A DNA stretch of 64,000 nt from Salinibaculum sp. SYNS191 (GTDB taxonomy: Archaea; Halobacteriota; Halobacteria; Halobacteriales; Haloarculaceae), in the NCBI RefSeq assembly GCF_037338445.1, contig NZ_CP147838.1:496001-560000 (forward strand), in the 5' to 3' direction. Positions within the stretch are counted from its first letter, which is position 1; each line of letters starts with the position of its first letter. Under the pieces are notes generated by a model. The model worked only from the letters and a program-made list of their open reading frames with translations, was not told where the DNA came from and did no database searches. Positions 25,543 to 34,336 of the stretch are shown in pieces. The position numbers were made by a program, and so were the translations under genes.

Positions 25543-25824
25543 ATGGCAGACATCGAGGAGAAGACCGACAGATACGAGGACTTGCTCGCGGAGGCGCTCT
25601 CGGCCGCGACGGTCGCACCGCCGGCGGGGACGCCGATGGCAGACGCGGCGGCCGAGTGCGAGGAGATGGCGCGGTCGTATCTCGACGACGGGCGACACTT
25701 CCGGTCGGAGGGCGACCTGGTGAACGCGCTCGCGTCGTTCTCCTACGGCCACGCGTGGCTGGACGCGGGCGCACGCATCGGCCTGTTCGACGTTCCAACC
25801 GACGGACACCTGTTCACAGTGTGA
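25543..25824 (+). CDS. DUF357 family protein
   Basis: The 93-residue all-helical protein starts MADIEEKTDRYEDLLAEALS and has AECEEMARSYLDDGRHFRSE and NALASFSYGHAWLDAGARIG, the pattern of the archaeal DUF357 family. It is a TPR-like helical fold that is often small and cytosolic. No biochemical role is established. It is divergent from trxB, with a 96-base shared promoter region. The start was placed at the ATG closest to the family N-terminus, not at the far upstream in-frame codon. Confidence 0.85.
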   Translation: MADIEEKTDRYEDLLAEALSAATVAPPAGTPMADAAAECEEMARSYLDDGRHFRSEGDLVNALASFSYGHAWLDAGARIGLFDVPTDGHLFTV

Positions 25825-26156
25825 TACTAACTCGTTAGGTGTTCGTTATCTACGCTCGGAGAGCCTTCTACTATACGTGGCCAGACACTCGCGTCGACGG
25901 GGACACTCTGCGGTCAGCGGCGACCGACCCCGTCGGCCGCTCCCGGGCGGGTCCTCCAGCGCAGGGAGCAACAGCCGCGTGACCCGCCGGCCTCTCAAAA
26001 GTGAGACGGTAGCCGCTACATACCGACCGTCTGCGGTCGTGCGTTTCTGGTCGAAATCGGGAAAAGGTTTAAATACTTTACGCACTTACTATACGTTAAC
26101 AGAGACACCGGAAGGGATTTGTGCGTTTCCCAACCGGCAACTCGGAACACACAATC
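25825..26156 (+). other. Intergenic leader and promoter region of the TFB gene
   Basis: These 332 bases contain no supportable gene. A clear TATA box, TTTAAATA at 26068-26075, preceded by purine-rich GAAAAGG (a B-recognition-element-like sequence), predicts transcription from about 26098, giving the TFB message a leader near 60 bases. This is longer than for most genes here, which look leaderless. The rest of the gap shows no notable repeat. Confidence 0.55.
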
Positions 26157-27161
26157 ATGAGTGAATCACCATCGCGGATTACAGAACGAGTGGAGTACAG
26201 TGAAACGACCCGGACACGCGACGAGACGGAAGCGGAGACGGAGACCGAGACGGAAAGCGAGTCGGTAGAGACGTGTCCGGAGTGCAACGGCCGCCTCGTC
26301 TCGGACGCGGAGCACGGCGAGACGGTCTGTGAGGACTGTGGCCTCGTCGTCGAGGAAGACGAGATAGACCCCGGGCCGGAGTGGCGCGCCTTCGATTCCA
26401 GCGAGCGCGACAACAAGTCTCGCGTCGGCGCGCCGACGACGAACATGATGCACGACAAGGGGCTGTCGACCAACATCGGCTGGCAGAACAAGGACGCCTA
26501 CGGGCGGACGCTCAGTTCCAGCCAGCGCGAGAAGATGCAGCGCCTGCGCACCTGGAACGAGCGCTTCCGCACCCGCAACTCCAAGGAGCGCAACCTGAAG
26601 CAGGCACTCGGTGAAATCGACCGCATGGCCTCCGCGCTCGGCCTCCCGGAGAACGTCCGCGAGACGGCCAGCGTCATCTACCGCCGCGCGCTGGAGGAGG
26701 ACCTCCTGCCAGGCCGGTCCATCGAGGGCGTCGCCACCTCCGCTCTGTACGCCGCGGCCCGACAGGCCGGCACCCCCCGCTCGCTCGACGAGATTGCGGC
26801 AGTCTCGCGGGTCGACCGGATGGAACTAACCCGGACGTACCGGTACATCATCCGTGAACTGGGCCTGGAGGTCCAGCCCGCCGACCCCAAGAGCTACGTC
26901 CCCCGGTTTGCCTCCTCGCTCGACCTCTCCGACGAGGCCGAGCGACAGGCGCGCGACCTGCTCGACGCGGCCAGCGAGACGGGGACCATCAGCGGCAAGT
27001 CGCCGGTCGGCCTCGCCGCCGCCGCCGTCTACGCCGCCGCCCTGCTGACCAACGAGAAGGTCACCCAGAGCCAGGTCTCGGAGGTCGCCAACATCTCCGA
27101 AGTCACCATCCGCAACCGCTACAAGGAACTGCTGGAAGCGGACCAGGAACTGACGGCCTAG
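26157..27161 (+). CDS. tfb: Transcription initiation factor TFB
   Basis: This 334-residue archaeal TFIIB homologue bridges TBP-TATA and RNA polymerase. The zinc ribbon uses Cys40, Cys43, Cys58 and Cys61 (CPECNG and CEDCG). The B-reader region is PEWRAFDSSERDNKSRVGAP, and two cyclin repeats follow, with IEGVATSALYAAARQ and VGLAAAAVYAAAL. A Glu/Thr-rich extension of about 35 residues precedes the ribbon. Haloarchaea carry several TFBs with different promoter preferences; this full-length one resembles a general factor. The ATG at 26157 was preferred over one 36 bases upstream. Confidence 0.95.
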   Translation: MSESPSRITERVEYSETTRTRDETEAETETETESESVETCPECNGRLVSDAEHGETVCEDCGLVVEEDEIDPGPEWRAFDSSERDNKSRVGAPTTNMMHDKGLSTNIGWQNKDAYGRTLSSSQREKMQRLRTWNERFRTRNSKERNLKQALGEIDRMASALGLPENVRETASVIYRRALEEDLLPGRSIEGVATSALYAAARQAGTPRSLDEIAAVSRVDRMELTRTYRYIIRELGLEVQPADPKSYVPRFASSLDLSDEAERQARDLLDAASETGTISGKSPVGLAAAAVYAAALLTNEKVTQSQVSEVANISEVTIRNRYKELLEADQELTA

Positions 27162-27247
27162 AGCGGCGGAGACCACGTATTTTCGACGCTACCGCGATAC
27201 CGGACGACGCAAACCTTTTGCCGGTTCCACGTGTGACAGTTACACGC

Positions 27248-27427
27248 ATGAAAGAAACGTACGTGCGGTTGCTCTGTCCGGAGTGCAAGAAAGACTGGGA
27301 GTCACCGCCGGGTGACCTCCCCGAGTCGAACCGGACGTTCCACTGTCCGAACTGCCACGCCAGTCGGCGGATGGCGGAGTTTACCCGCACGGAACACGAC
27401 CTGAAGACGCTGAAGCGACTCTCCTGA
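27248..27427 (+). CDS. 59-residue zinc-ribbon protein
   Basis: The product MKETYVRLLCPECKKDWESP contains two CPxC pairs (CPEC and CPNC) about 20 residues apart, followed by a basic helix (RTEHDLKTLKRLS). This is the layout of a single-ribbon nucleic-acid or protein-binding microprotein, with relatives in haloarchaea. The start ATG is at 27248 with a TATA-like stretch (AACCTTTTG) upstream. It stands alone between tfb and a convergent translation-factor gene. Confidence 0.75.
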   Translation: MKETYVRLLCPECKKDWESPPGDLPESNRTFHCPNCHASRRMAEFTRTEHDLKTLKRLS

Positions 27428-27449
27428 GTCCACCCGGGTCCCTCGTTTC

Positions 27450-27854
27450 TCACCCGCTCGTCGACGACCGCGCGCCACAGGCCTCGCACCGCAGGATGAG
27501 CGCGCCCTGTTCGCGGTCGAGCACCGTATCCGGCAGTCCACACTCCGGACAGAGGACGTACTCCTCGGAGTAGGCCGCCAGCGCCTCGTCGATGCGGCGT
27601 GCGTTGAAATCGCCAGTCAGCCGCGCACGGCCGCTCTCGTCGATGTGGCCGCTCGTGCCGAGTTCGTTCTGGAGGAACTTCATCAGGTGGTCCTCGTCGC
27701 GGCCGAGGTCCCGGCAGACCTGCTGGAAGTTCTCGAAGACCGTCACGTTGCCCTCCTGTCGGACGTCGGCGTCGGGCACCGCGAACCGCTCGGAGCTCCC
27801 CTGGATATCGGGCGTCTCCGACAGTCCTCGGTCGAGCATCTCGTCGTACTTCAT
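27450..27854 (-). CDS. Translation initiation factor aIF2-beta-like protein
   Basis: The 134-residue protein begins MKYDEMLDRGLSETPDIQG and contains the central domain VTVFENFQQVCRDLGRDEDH, LMKFLQNELGTSGHID and the RLTGDF segment. It ends with a four-cysteine zinc ribbon (CPECGLPDTV and LRCEACGA). This is the archaeal aIF2-beta/aIF5-like arrangement. aIF2-beta forms part of the heterotrimer that brings Met-tRNA to the ribosome. Haloarchaea often have more than one copy, so I do not assign this as the sole subunit. Confidence 0.88.
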   Translation of the reverse strand: MKYDEMLDRGLSETPDIQGSSERFAVPDADVRQEGNVTVFENFQQVCRDLGRDEDHLMKFLQNELGTSGHIDESGRARLTGDFNARRIDEALAAYSEEYVLCPECGLPDTVLDREQGALILRCEACGARSSTSG

Positions 27855-27920
27855 GTGTGAGGCATGCTGACGGCCGACCAAAAACGCTCCGGGATTTGTC
27901 GAGAGCGCCCGGGGAGACCC

Positions 27921-28505
27921 TCAGTCGACCCGCTCCGCGGGGACGCCCGCGACCGTCGCACCGGGGGGGACGTCCTCGGCGACCAGCGAGTTCGCCGCCA
28001 CCCGGGCGTTCGCGCCGACGTGGACCCCAGGGAGCAGGACCGCGTCCGCGCCAATCATCGCACCCTCGCCGACGACCACCTCGCCGGTCCGGTACTCGTC
28101 GCGGAGGAACTCGTGACAGAGGATGGTCGCGTCGTAGCCGACGATGGCGTCGTCCTCGATGGTGATGAGTTCCGGCCAGAACACGTCCGGCGTCGCCGAC
28201 AGCGCCAGCGAGACGCCGCTGCCCACGTCGGCCCCGAGCCGTCGCAGGAGCCAGGTCTTCACCCGGAGGATGGGCGAGTACTTGATGAGTTGCACGACGA
28301 CGAAGTTGACCATAATCCGGAGGGGACTGCGCGCCTCGGTCCAGTACTGCAGCGAGTTCAGCGGCCCGGGCGTCGCCGTCGCCGTGATGCGGTCGTGGCG
28401 GGGATTCCTCGTGCCGACGCTGCCCGCCGCCTGGTCGTCGTCGGAGCGGCTGTCCTGGCCGCGCCTGCTGGCGTCGTCTGCGTCCCCGGAGGTGGCGTCG
28501 CTCAC
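27921..28505 (-). CDS. Left-handed beta-helix (hexapeptide) acyltransferase
   Basis: From a GTG at 28505 the 194-residue product has a Ser/Asp-rich start, a basic and hydrophobic linker (MVNFVVVQLIKYSPILRVKT), and a hexapeptide-repeat domain with ITIEDDAIVGYDATILCHEF, VVVGEGAMIGADAVLLPG, VHVGANARVAANSLV and PPGATVAGVPAERV. The His in LCHEF could be catalytic. This family O-acetylates sugars or antibiotics, and the substrate is unknown. A much longer open frame upstream is only an antisense artefact of the MFS gene. Confidence 0.82.
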   Translation of the reverse strand: MSDATSGDADDASRRGQDSRSDDDQAAGSVGTRNPRHDRITATATPGPLNSLQYWTEARSPLRIMVNFVVVQLIKYSPILRVKTWLLRRLGADVGSGVSLALSATPDVFWPELITIEDDAIVGYDATILCHEFLRDEYRTGEVVVGEGAMIGADAVLLPGVHVGANARVAANSLVAEDVPPGATVAGVPAERVD

Positions 28506-28610
28506 AGGCCGTGGTTGGCGGCGGGGCCTATTGAAATGCGCGCCCGTGACGTGCGCGACTGACGCACACGTGCCACCAAAGTTAGCACCCCGGCCGGCGA
28601 ATTCCCGACG

Positions 28611-29825
28611 ATGACGGACGAGGACGGTCGATGGCGGATGCTCGCGCTCGTCGGGGTGGCAGAACTGTTCGCGATGACGCTGTGGTTCAGCGCGTCGGCG
28701 GTCGGGCCCGAACTGGCCGACCTGTGGAACCTCACCGGCGCAGAGACGGCCTGGCTGACCAACGCCGTCCAGCTCGGCTTCGTCGTCGGTGCGCTGCTGT
28801 CGGCGGTGCTCACCATCGCCGACACCATCCGCCCGCGCTATCTCTTCGCTGGCTCCGCCTTCGCCGGCGCGGGCGCGACGGCGCTCATCGCGGGCGTCGT
28901 CGACAGCGCGATGCCAGCAATCGCGCTCCGCTTCCTTACCGGCGTCACCCTGGCCGGCGTCTACCCGACGGGAATGAAGATGATGGCCGGCTGGTTCAAG
29001 CAGGCCCGCGGGCTCGCAATCGGCGTGCTCGTCGGCGCGCTCACCGTCGGTTCTGCCGCGCCCCACCTCCTGCGAGCGGTCGGCGGCATCGGCCAGCCAC
29101 GACTCGTCCTCTACGGTGCCGCTGCCATCGCGGCCCTCGGTGGCGTGCTCGCGCTGGGCTACCGCGACGGCCCCTACCAGCCGGAGACCGCACCGTTCGA
29201 CCCAACGGCGATACGTCGCATCCTCACGGACCGCGGCGTCGTCCTCGCGAACACCGGCTACTTCGGCCACATGTGGGAACTGTACGCCGTCTGGACGTGG
29301 ATTCCGGTCTACCTGCTCGCCAGCCTGGAGGCCGGCGGCGTCGCCAATCCCGAACCCCTGGCGGCGCTGCTCGCGTTCGGTACCATCGCCATCGGCGGCG
29401 TCGGCGCGTGGCTCGCCGGGTCCGCGGCCGACCGCTGGGGTCGCTCGGTGGTCACCAGCGTCTCGATGACTGTCTCCGGCGCGGCCTGCCTGCTCGCCGG
29501 CGTCGTCTTCGGCTCCTCGCTGCTCGTGCTCGTCCCGTTCGTGCTGGTCTGGGGCTTTTTCATCGTCGCGGACTCCGCGCAGTTCTCGGCGGCCGTCTCC
29601 GAACTGGCTGAGGGGAGCTACGTCGGCTCGGCGCTGACGCTGCAGACCGCCATCGGCTTTCTCATCACCATCGGCTCCATCCAGCTGATTCCCGTCGTCC
29701 AGGACGCCGTCGGCTGGCGGTGGGCGTTCGTCCCGCTGGTCGTCGGGCCGCTCGTGGGGACGGCGGCGATGCTGACACTGAAACGGCTGCCCGAAGCGAA
29801 GCAACTCGCGGGCGGCAAGGGGTAG
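28611..29825 (+). CDS. Major facilitator superfamily transporter
   Basis: This 404-residue protein has 12 predicted membrane helices, beginning LALVGVAELFAMTLWFSASA. It carries the loop pattern AVLTIADTIRPRYLFAG between helices 2 and 3 and SAADRWGRSVV between helices 8 and 9, both variants of the MFS signature. The N-terminal half resembles the nitrate/cyanate-like MFS branch (FSASAVGPEL), but the substrate cannot be deduced. It is divergent from the acyltransferase and convergent with trkH. Confidence 0.88.
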   Translation: MTDEDGRWRMLALVGVAELFAMTLWFSASAVGPELADLWNLTGAETAWLTNAVQLGFVVGALLSAVLTIADTIRPRYLFAGSAFAGAGATALIAGVVDSAMPAIALRFLTGVTLAGVYPTGMKMMAGWFKQARGLAIGVLVGALTVGSAAPHLLRAVGGIGQPRLVLYGAAAIAALGGVLALGYRDGPYQPETAPFDPTAIRRILTDRGVVLANTGYFGHMWELYAVWTWIPVYLLASLEAGGVANPEPLAALLAFGTIAIGGVGAWLAGSAADRWGRSVVTSVSMTVSGAACLLAGVVFGSSLLVLVPFVLVWGFFIVADSAQFSAAVSELAEGSYVGSALTLQTAIGFLITIGSIQLIPVVQDAVGWRWAFVPLVVGPLVGTAAMLTLKRLPEAKQLAGGKG

Positions 29826-29843
29826 CGCGGCCAGCGGTGGCAC

Positions 29844-31343
29844 TCACGGCCGCCGCCAGAACGAGAGTCGCAGCATCACCAGCACCGGGATTATCTCGAT
29901 GCGACCGACCCACATGAGCAGCGTCATGAACAGCTTCGACGTGTCGGGGAACGTCTCGTAGGTGCCGAACGGGCCGGCCTGGCCGAACGCGGGGCCGATG
30001 TTGAAGAAGGTGGACGCGCTCGCGCCCAGCGCCTCCAGTTCGGTCACCGGGTGGGCGACGCGGGCGCTGTCCAGCACGATGACGACGGAGGCGAGCACGA
30101 AGAAGATGAGGCTGACCAGCGTGTACGCGTAGATGTCCCGCACCGTCTCCTCGTCGACGACGTTGCCGCTGAGCCGGACCAGCCGCACCGACTCCGGCCG
30201 GATGGCGACAAAGAGGTCCCGGCGAAAGGCCTTCGTGATGACCAGCCAGCGGACCATCTTGATGGAGCAGGTGGTCGACCCGGCCATCCCGCCGAGGAAC
30301 ATGGAGACGAGCAGAATCTGCTTGGCCGGGGCCGACCAGAGTTCGAAGTCCGCCGACGCGTAGCCGGTGGTCGTCACGATGGAGACAATCTGGAAGACGG
30401 CGTGGCGCGCCGTCGCCTCCAGTCCCCTGATGCTGTCGACGCTGACCCACACCAGCGCAAACATCACGACCGACAGCACCCCGAGGACGAACAGGTAGAA
30501 GCGCAGTTCCTCGCTCCGGCGGACGCGCTTGAAGTTCCCCCGCAGCGCGGCGTAGATGAGGATGAAACTCGTCGCCCCGAGGACCATGAACGGAACCAGC
30601 GCCCACTGCACGGCCGGGGAGAAGGCGGCGATGGACTCCGCACGCGGCGAGAAGCCGCTGGTCGAGACGGAGGTGAGCGCGTGCGCGATGGCGTCGAACA
30701 GGGTCATTTCCGGTGCGACGCCGGTCACTCCGAGCGCGTACAGCGTCGCGATAGCGACGGCGGTCAGGCCGATGTAGAGCGTCCAGAGGAGTTTCGCGGT
30801 GTCTGCAATCTTCGGGGTGAGTTTGGTGACGCTCTGGAGCTGAGATTCCGTCTCCATCAGTTGCGCCCCGCCGACGGCCAGTTCCGAGAGCAGGGCCGTC
30901 GCCAGCACGAGGATACCAAGCCCGCCCAGCCACTGGATGAGCTGTCGCCACAGCATCACGGCCCTGGAGTGGGCGGAGAAGTCGACCAGCGTCGTCGCGC
31001 CGGTCGTCGTGATGCCGCTCATGCTCTCGAACAGCGCGTTGACCGGGCTTTCGAAGACGCCGCTGCCCGCGACGACGAAGGGAATCGCGGCGACCAGGGC
31101 GACCGCGAGCCACGTCAGCGCCACCATCAGGAAGGCCTCGCGGGCCTGCAGTTCCGGCTCGGCGGCCAGCCGGGACAGAGCGGTGCCGACGACGAGCGTC
31201 ACGCCGATGGTCACCAGGAACGGAACCGGGTCGGTACCGTCGAGGACGGCCAGGCCGAGCGGGGCGAGAAGCGGGAGCGCCAGGTACTGGAGAATCGACC
31301 CGACGAGACTACAACTCGACCGCCAGTCGACCTGGAGCGCCAT
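29844..31343 (-). CDS. trkH: TrkH-type potassium uptake membrane subunit
   Basis: The 499-residue protein has the four pore-loop repeats of the Trk/Ktr/HKT superfamily: [40 protein letters not shown] and [14 protein letters not shown]. Between them lie about ten membrane helices. It imports K+, essential for the high-salt-in strategy of haloarchaea. No TrkA subunit is adjacent, so regulation comes from elsewhere. The ATG at 31341-31343 was chosen over the GTG just upstream. Confidence 0.93.
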   Translation of the reverse strand: MALQVDWRSSCSLVGSILQYLALPLLAPLGLAVLDGTDPVPFLVTIGVTLVVGTALSRLAAEPELQAREAFLMVALTWLAVALVAAIPFVVAGSGVFESPVNALFESMSGITTTGATTLVDFSAHSRAVMLWRQLIQWLGGLGILVLATALLSELAVGGAQLMETESQLQSVTKLTPKIADTAKLLWTLYIGLTAVAIATLYALGVTGVAPEMTLFDAIAHALTSVSTSGFSPRAESIAAFSPAVQWALVPFMVLGATSFILIYAALRGNFKRVRRSEELRFYLFVLGVLSVVMFALVWVSVDSIRGLEATARHAVFQIVSIVTTTGYASADFELWSAPAKQILLVSMFLGGMAGSTTCSIKMVRWLVITKAFRRDLFVAIRPESVRLVRLSGNVVDEETVRDIYAYTLVSLIFFVLASVVIVLDSARVAHPVTELEALGASASTFFNIGPAFGQAGPFGTYETFPDTSKLFMTLLMWVGRIEIIPVLVMLRLSFWRRP

Positions 31344-31364
31344 CACTCCACCCGGGGTGGCGCG

Positions 31365-32657
31365 TCAGTCGCTCCGGAGTTCGCTCATGTGGTCGATGCG
31401 TCGCTGGACGAGGTCCGGCTTGCCGATGTCGTGGCGCATCCGCAGGCCCTCCTCGCCGGCGGCGGCCAGCGCGTCCTCGGCTATCTCCTCGGCCTCCGTA
31501 ATCGAGTCAGCCACGCCGACCACGGCGAAGGAGCGGGAGGTGGTGGTGTAGATGCCGTCCTCGCGCTCGTCGACGCTGGCGTAGTAGAGGATGGCGTCGC
31601 CGGCGCTGTCCTCATCGATTTTCACCAGCGCACCGGATTTCGGGTCCGTCGGGTAGCCCTCGGGGACGGCGTACTTGCAGACGGTGGCCTGGCGCTGGAA
31701 CGTGAGTTTCGGCAGGCTCTCGCCGTCGCGGGCGGCCGTCAGGACGTCGAGGAAGTCCGTCGTCAGCACGGGCAGGGTGTTCATCGCCTCGGGGTCGCCA
31801 AAGCGGGCGTTGAACTCGACGACCTTGATGCCGTCGGCGGTGAGCATGAACTGGCCGTAGAGGACGCCCTTGTACCCGTCGAGGGCGTCGACGGTCGCCT
31901 GCATCACGTCCACCGCGTCGACGAACTCCTCCTCGGTCATGAAGGGCAGTTCCAGCGAGGCGTCGCTGTAGGAGCCCATGCCGCCGGTGTTCGGCCCCTC
32001 GTCGCCCTCGTAGGCGCGCTTGTGGTCCTGGACCGCCGGCGTCACGCGGAGGTCGCCGTTGGCGACGAACCCCTGGACGGTGAACTCCTCGCCGACGAGG
32101 CGTTCCTCCAGGACGATGCGGTCGTAGTCGGACTCTCGGATGTACTCCTTTGCCTCCTCCGCGGTCACCTGGTCGCCCATGACGCGGACGCCCTTGCCGC
32201 CGGTGAGGCCGGCGGGTTTGACGACGAGGTCGCCGTCGTAGTCGTCGACGTACTGGCAGGCGGCCTCCATGTCGTCGAACGTCTCGAAGTCCGGACAGCC
32301 GGGGATGTCGTTCTCGGCCATGAACCGCCGCTGGAAGGCCTTGTCCGTCTCGATGCGGGCCTCGGCCTCCTGCGGCCCGAAGGCGTAGACGCCGGCGTCG
32401 TCCAGCGCGTCGGCGACGCCGGCCTCCAGGGGTGCCTCGGGACCGACGACGGCGAGCGTGGCGTCGACGTCGGTGGCGAAGCCGGTCACGGCGGAGGGGT
32501 TGGTGGTATCGAGCGTCTCGAACCCCTCGGCGATGCGGGCGATGCCGGGGTTGCGGTTGCCGGCACAGGCGTAGAGGTCACAGTCCGACTCGGCGAGCGC
32601 GCGGGCGATGGCGTGCTCGCGGCCCCCGCCGCCGACGAGCACCACTGTCTCTGTCAT
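31365..32657 (-). CDS. purD: Phosphoribosylamine-glycine ligase (GAR synthetase)
   Basis: The 430-residue ATP-grasp enzyme couples phosphoribosylamine to glycine in purine synthesis. It shows [16 protein letters not shown] at the N-terminus, [16 protein letters not shown], the ATP-binding [17 protein letters not shown], and the Mg-site segment [19 protein letters not shown]. The length matches the family. The stop lies 21 bases from the trkH start on the same strand, so the two could be co-transcribed. The gene is divergent from hemAT. Confidence 0.95.
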   Translation of the reverse strand: MTETVVLVGGGGREHAIARALAESDCDLYACAGNRNPGIARIAEGFETLDTTNPSAVTGFATDVDATLAVVGPEAPLEAGVADALDDAGVYAFGPQEAEARIETDKAFQRRFMAENDIPGCPDFETFDDMEAACQYVDDYDGDLVVKPAGLTGGKGVRVMGDQVTAEEAKEYIRESDYDRIVLEERLVGEEFTVQGFVANGDLRVTPAVQDHKRAYEGDEGPNTGGMGSYSDASLELPFMTEEEFVDAVDVMQATVDALDGYKGVLYGQFMLTADGIKVVEFNARFGDPEAMNTLPVLTTDFLDVLTAARDGESLPKLTFQRQATVCKYAVPEGYPTDPKSGALVKIDEDSAGDAILYYASVDEREDGIYTTTSRSFAVVGVADSITEAEEIAEDALAAAGEEGLRMRHDIGKPDLVQRRIDHMSELRSD

Positions 32658-32780
32658 ACCCGAATGGGTGGCAGGCCGCCACGTAAGCGTTTCCCATCGG
32701 CAGTTTCCGCTCGCGAGCCGCGCCACCACCTCACTGATAAGGCAGGGTTTTATCCCGGCAGGGGGAACCACTCCCGGGTA

Positions 32781-34295
32781 ATGGGGACCTCTGAGTACAA
32801 GGTCGACGACGAGAAGCGCCGGCAGGTAAACGGACCCGGATTGACCGACGAAATCGGCATCGACGGCCGGGAAATCGACTGGCGCAAGGAGTTCACCGGC
32901 TTCGACGAGGCCGACAGGGAACGGCTGGCCGGCCTGTCGGGGACGCTGGACGGCATCGCGGACGAACTGGTCGAGGACTTCTACGACCACCTCCAGCAGC
33001 ACTCGGAGACGATATCCATCCTCGACAGCTCCTCGAAGCCCGTCGAGGCGCTCAAGCGGTCACAGAAGCAGTACCTCAGGGACATCGGCAGCGGACAGTA
33101 CGACCAGGAGTACTTCGACCGGCGCGCACGCATCGGCAAGATTCACGACATGCTGGACCTCGGGCCGAAGATCTACCTCGGCGCGTACCACATCTACTAC
33201 GAGGGAATCCTCGACGCCATCGCCGAGGACGTCAAGTCGCGGCTGGCCCAGCCCGACGGCGGTGCGGTCGAACAGGGCGGGACCGGCGGGACCGGGGAGA
33301 CGCTGACGCCCGAGGAGGCAATCGACGAGGTGGTCGAGCAGTCGATGTCGGCGCTGAAGCTCGTCAACCTCGACCAGCAGGTCGCGATGGACACCTACAT
33401 CCACTCGTTCAGTCAGGACCTGGAGGCGGAACTGAACAGACAGGAGGACGTGGCCGCGGAGGTCGAATCGTCCGTCGACGACCTCACCGAGACTGCCGAG
33501 GAGGTCGCAGAGCGCTCCGAGGAGATAACCGACCTCGCCGACGAGCAGGCCGACACCGTCCAGTCCGTCGCCGGCGAGGTTGCCGACATGAGCGCCACCA
33601 TCGAGGAGATCGCCTCCAGCGCGAGCGAGGTGGAAGCCACGAGCGAGCGCGCCCGCTCGCTCGCCGAGGACGGCAAGGAGTCGGCCGACGACGCAATCGA
33701 CACGATGGAAACCGTCTCGGACTCCGCGGAGTCGGTCACGGACGACGTGACGACGCTCCGGAACCGCCTGGACGAGATAGACGAAATCGTCGAGGTCATC
33801 AACGACATCGCGGACCAGACGAACATGCTGGCGCTGAACGCCTCCATCGAGGCCGCGCGCGCCGGCGAGGCCGGCGAAGGCTTCGCCGTCGTCGCCGACG
33901 AGGTCAAGAGTCTCGCGGAGGAGTCACAGAAGCAGGCCGGCGAGATAGAGCGGATGGTGACCGACATCCAGGACGAGAGCGAACAGACGGTGGAGAACCT
34001 CGACCGGACGACCTCGCAGGTCGACGAGGGGCTGGCGGAGGTCCAGGCCGCGATGGACAACCTGACCGACATCGTGGAGGCCGTCCAGGAGGCCTCCGAG
34101 GGCATCAGCGAGGTCTCTGACGCGACCGACGACCAGGCAGCCTCGACGGAGGAGGTGGCGAGCCTGCTGGACGAGACGGTCGACGTCGCGGAGAACGTCT
34201 CCCGACAGGTCGAAGAAATCGCGGACGCGAACGAGGCCCAGCGGGAGAAGGTCGAGCGCATCCACGACACGGTCCAGAGCCTGACCGACCGCTAG
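32781..34295 (+). CDS. hemAT: HemAT globin-coupled aerotaxis transducer
   Basis: The 504-residue soluble protein has a globin sensor domain (about 35-190) with proximal His122 in IGKIHDML. A long acidic coiled-coil signalling domain of methyl-accepting chemotaxis proteins follows, with hairpin tip [20 protein letters not shown] near residues 345-365. There is no membrane helix or HAMP domain. HemAT binds O2 at heme and signals through CheA/CheW to the archaellum motor. The ATG at 32781 lies about 27 bases after TTTATC, so it is probably leaderless. No che gene is nearby. Confidence 0.95.
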   Translation: MGTSEYKVDDEKRRQVNGPGLTDEIGIDGREIDWRKEFTGFDEADRERLAGLSGTLDGIADELVEDFYDHLQQHSETISILDSSSKPVEALKRSQKQYLRDIGSGQYDQEYFDRRARIGKIHDMLDLGPKIYLGAYHIYYEGILDAIAEDVKSRLAQPDGGAVEQGGTGGTGETLTPEEAIDEVVEQSMSALKLVNLDQQVAMDTYIHSFSQDLEAELNRQEDVAAEVESSVDDLTETAEEVAERSEEITDLADEQADTVQSVAGEVADMSATIEEIASSASEVEATSERARSLAEDGKESADDAIDTMETVSDSAESVTDDVTTLRNRLDEIDEIVEVINDIADQTNMLALNASIEAARAGEAGEGFAVVADEVKSLAEESQKQAGEIERMVTDIQDESEQTVENLDRTTSQVDEGLAEVQAAMDNLTDIVEAVQEASEGISEVSDATDDQAASTEEVASLLDETVDVAENVSRQVEEIADANEAQREKVERIHDTVQSLTDR

Positions 34296-34336
34296 AGAGC
34301 CGAAGGATTACCTGCCGCCGGGTGCTTCACTGTGGC

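Noticed and set aside
30051..32780. Plus-strand extension upstream of hemAT
   Set aside because: Antisense to trkH and purD. The globin domain and TATA box place the start at 32781.
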